From Rotaria sp. Silwood1 (taxonomy: Eukaryota; Rotifera; Eurotatoria; Philodinida; Philodinidae), in contig CAJNOP010000020.1 of the NCBI GenBank assembly GCA_905250075.1, forward strand, positions 1,017,399 to 1,081,398: a DNA stretch of 64,000 nt, read 5' to 3'. Below the pieces are notes generated by a model, which searched no databases, was not told where the DNA came from, and saw only the letters and a list, made by a program, of their open reading frames with translations. The translations under genes were made by a program, and so were the position numbers. Numbering within the stretch: the first letter of the stretch is position 1; the number at the start of each line of letters is the position of its first letter. Shown piece by piece: positions 62,201 through 64,000 of the stretch.

Positions 62201-62377
62201 AAAAATGGTGGTCGAAGACGACGACGTGTACGTGATAGAAAACAAATTATTACAAAACCAAATGGTGCTGCTTATTTAAGACATAAAATGCTACATTTTG
62301 TAGAAAATCTTTTATATTATATGAGTTTTGAAGTTATTGAATCACATTGGCATACATTTGAACATAATTTAAAAAAG
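56263..62377 (+). CDS. TUBGCP2: Gamma-tubulin complex component 2 (3' end outside window)
   Basis: GCP2 pairs with GCP3 and gamma-tubulin in the small complex that nucleates microtubules at centrosomes and spindle poles. Thirteen phase-consistent exons are visible: 56263-56321, 56378-56468, 56523-56614, 56674-56731, 56815-56961, 57028-57112, 57172-57278, 57346-57420, 57478-57559, 57617-57694, 57746-57813, 57887-58024 and 61208-62377 (750 residues; human about 900). GCP-N motifs: VAIGRLSVIEQEAIIVEDLL, YGLINHALAGALREVVQ, YYVFVSQLE, LQTLWFHTEPVMEMM. Later: YLTMLETWIHNGIIDDPYGE, FMVQENK, ILNTGKYLNAIRE, HYFLIDKGDYIVQFMD, and GCP-C motifs LTGLESFSLDYEVKWPISLV, INRNCLTRYQMLFRFLF, RHKMLHFVENLLYYMSFEV. 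The frame ends at a GTATTT donor at 62378; the last 100-150 residues are not found before 64000. Intron 12 is 3183 bp; the others are tiny. Confidence 0.92.
59011..59373. mobile_element. hAT-type MITE with 8-bp target duplication
   Basis: A 363-bp element lies between two perfect copies of CATCAGAC (59003-59010 and 59374-59381). Its ends are imperfect inverted repeats: TAGAAAGCTGCGGG (left) and, as complement, CAGAGAGCTGCGCG (right). Subterminal GC-rich motifs GGACCCGGGCCCGGG and its variants crowd both ends in an otherwise AT-rich region. An 8-bp duplication with CAG/TAG-starting termini is the hAT signature (family knowledge). It has no coding frame. It sits in TUBGCP2 intron 12. The intact duplication suggests a fairly recent insertion. 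Confidence 0.85.
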
Positions 62378-64000
62378 GTATTTAAACAAAAGAGGTTTCT
62401 TTTTTTAGAAAATACAATGCATATTAAAAATAATTTCTGAGAAAGTTTGACGTCTATTTACATCTTCTACGTTCGACCCTATTGAAGCTATCGAGATATA
62501 TCATTAGTGAAAAACTTTAGTAAATCATTGAAAGATCATTTCAAAGAATGTAATGCTCTTCTATAACATGACATATTTAATTTCTCATTTTGAATACGTG
62601 ATCTTACCTGGCAGCATCATTTGTTTTCTTAGAATTGAAGTTTATTTTTCTTTTATATTATATTTCATATTCAAGGTTCCATCGTATTAAGCAGATACAT
62701 ATATATCTATAGTACTCAGCGTCTACTACGTATTCACATAGTCGAATTAAATTAAATTTATCTAGATTAAATACATAACTTAAAACAAAAAAAAATTGTG
62801 TGAGACTTTTGAAATGTACTCTGTCATTTTAATATTGATCATACAGAGCTTCTTTTCTTTTGAAACACTTTATGAAAATACATTTCGAAACAAACTATCA
62901 ATGATAAGATGTTTGTAAATTGTTTTTTTTTTTCAATGAATATTTTCATGGCTAGTGAACGAAAAAAAAACCCCAAGATTCTTAGGAGATTTTTTTATCC
63001 GTAAGGCTTGTTGCGTTGTTATTTTGGTTTAAAAAAAGAAGTATTCAAATTTACTTAAGAAATCATGATACTAGGAACAAAACACTCAAAAATGTTGATT
63101 ATTCTTGACTGAGTAGTACTTGATGTTTTCGAGTACTTCGATACTGGTAACATGATTTATTGAGTAAATTTGAATATTTGCTTCATCAAAAGTAGGATTT
63201 GTCGTTGAAAAAAAAAACAAATTAACTGTCATTCATGACGTGCGACTATTCTTGATGATATATTGAGCTTATAATTTGAATGCATTCGTGCAATGATAAA
63301 CTTTAATCCTAATCACTAACACGACTTCCATCAGTTTCACATGCATCAAATTGATGATTCAGACATTATCTTGTCATATTCATGTTGCCGCTATTTACAG
63401 TCTAAATTTTATTAGAAATCACTATAAAATAACTCTGTTATTTTTTTCCTCATTAAGAATATGTGTTGAAATGTAACTGATGATTTTTAGTTCGATCTTT
63501 TTCAGGATAATTTGAATGAATTCATTTCAAAATTTTAGTTGCAAATATCACTGCGATGATGAGATTGTTCTGGAAGTTTTAGAGCTAAAGCACTCGAGTT
63601 AATACTACAATGCGGGTACATATTATCTCAGGGTGTACTAATAACTAATATATTAACTATATAGTAACGACTTTGATGTTAATAATGTCGACATATGGGG
63701 GACTGTCTTTAGCGTCAGAATAAAGAAAAATCGTAGTAGATTCTAAAATAGCACAATGACAAACAAACGTTTAGAGTGCATTTTTTTCGCTGAAGATGTT
63801 TCTTTTGCAAGAGAAAGACGCTATCGCAATTCATGTTTCGAGTACATGTCAATCGACGAAGTACAACTTCTTGTTGCATGAATGCACCCAAAAAAAATAT
63901 TAGTTCAATTCCATCAAGAATGATAGAATATGATAGACAGTAACTTTCTTTTGTCCAGGGTTGTATTTCAAGAATTTCTTATTTAGAACCGAATTAATTT
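62378..64000. other. Right edge, within a TUBGCP2 intron
   Basis: No exon matching the missing C-terminal part of GCP2 was found here, so this is probably part of another long intron. The sequence is AT-rich; no repeat or RNA gene was recognised. Confidence 0.45.

Overview
The window reads as nuclear DNA from a small invertebrate, most probably a bdelloid rotifer. This is an inference from AT-rich sequence, very compact genes with introns mostly of 50-70 bp and T-rich 3' splice sites, a mixture of ordinary animal genes with two less usual ones (a sterol C24-methyltransferase and a fungal-type FAD monooxygenase), a decayed receptor that resembles the large rotifer 7TM families, and a short patch of TGTGGG-like repeats. 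No rRNA, tRNA, CRISPR or long autonomous retroelement was recognised. All gene models below were built by hand from reading frame, splice-site phase and family resemblance.

Layout, left to right. 0.24-1.28 kb: a non-autonomous piggyBac-like foldback element. 1.75-3.69 kb: the last two exons of an unidentified gene whose TAG stop is immediately followed by the ATG of cyclin H (CCNH, 3.69-8.75 kb, + strand). One CCNH intron is swollen to 3.8 kb by a second copy of the same TTAA element that itself holds 1.7 kb of tandem repeats. 9.99-20.05 kb (- strand): a 13-exon gene for a secreted-then-membrane protein with a signal peptide, two WSC-like domains, a long Ser/Thr mucin stalk built from about 12 units of 48 residues (with a 10-N assembly gap), one transmembrane helix and a KIAA1549/UPF0606-like tail. 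22.65-23.79 kb (+): sterol 24-C-methyltransferase. 23.87-32.39 kb (-): the cholinergic gene locus, with the vesicular acetylcholine transporter (SLC18A3) just upstream of choline acetyltransferase (CHAT) on the same strand; together they make acetylcholine and load it into synaptic vesicles.

32.4-45.6 kb is gene-poor. It holds a probable cholinergic promoter region, a decayed piece of the spliceosomal helicase Brr2/SNRNP200 (37.4-37.9 kb), a decayed 7TM receptor (39.2-39.7 kb), a telomere-repeat-like inverted patch (41.9 kb) and a fungal-type FAD monooxygenase with one frame break (43.1-44.5 kb). 45.6-64 kb is gene-rich again: SLC25A46 (-, mitochondrial outer membrane), a divergent unknown low-complexity protein (+), a zinc-finger-like protein (-) and most of gamma-tubulin complex component 2 (TUBGCP2, +), which runs off the right edge. 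A small hAT-type MITE with a perfect 8-bp target duplication sits in a TUBGCP2 intron.

Two themes recur. Nearly every long intron contains a palindromic or foldback element while the other introns stay tiny. At least two genes (CCNH, SLC25A46) have a 3' splice acceptor fused directly to the start codon, as expected for spliced-leader trans-splicing.
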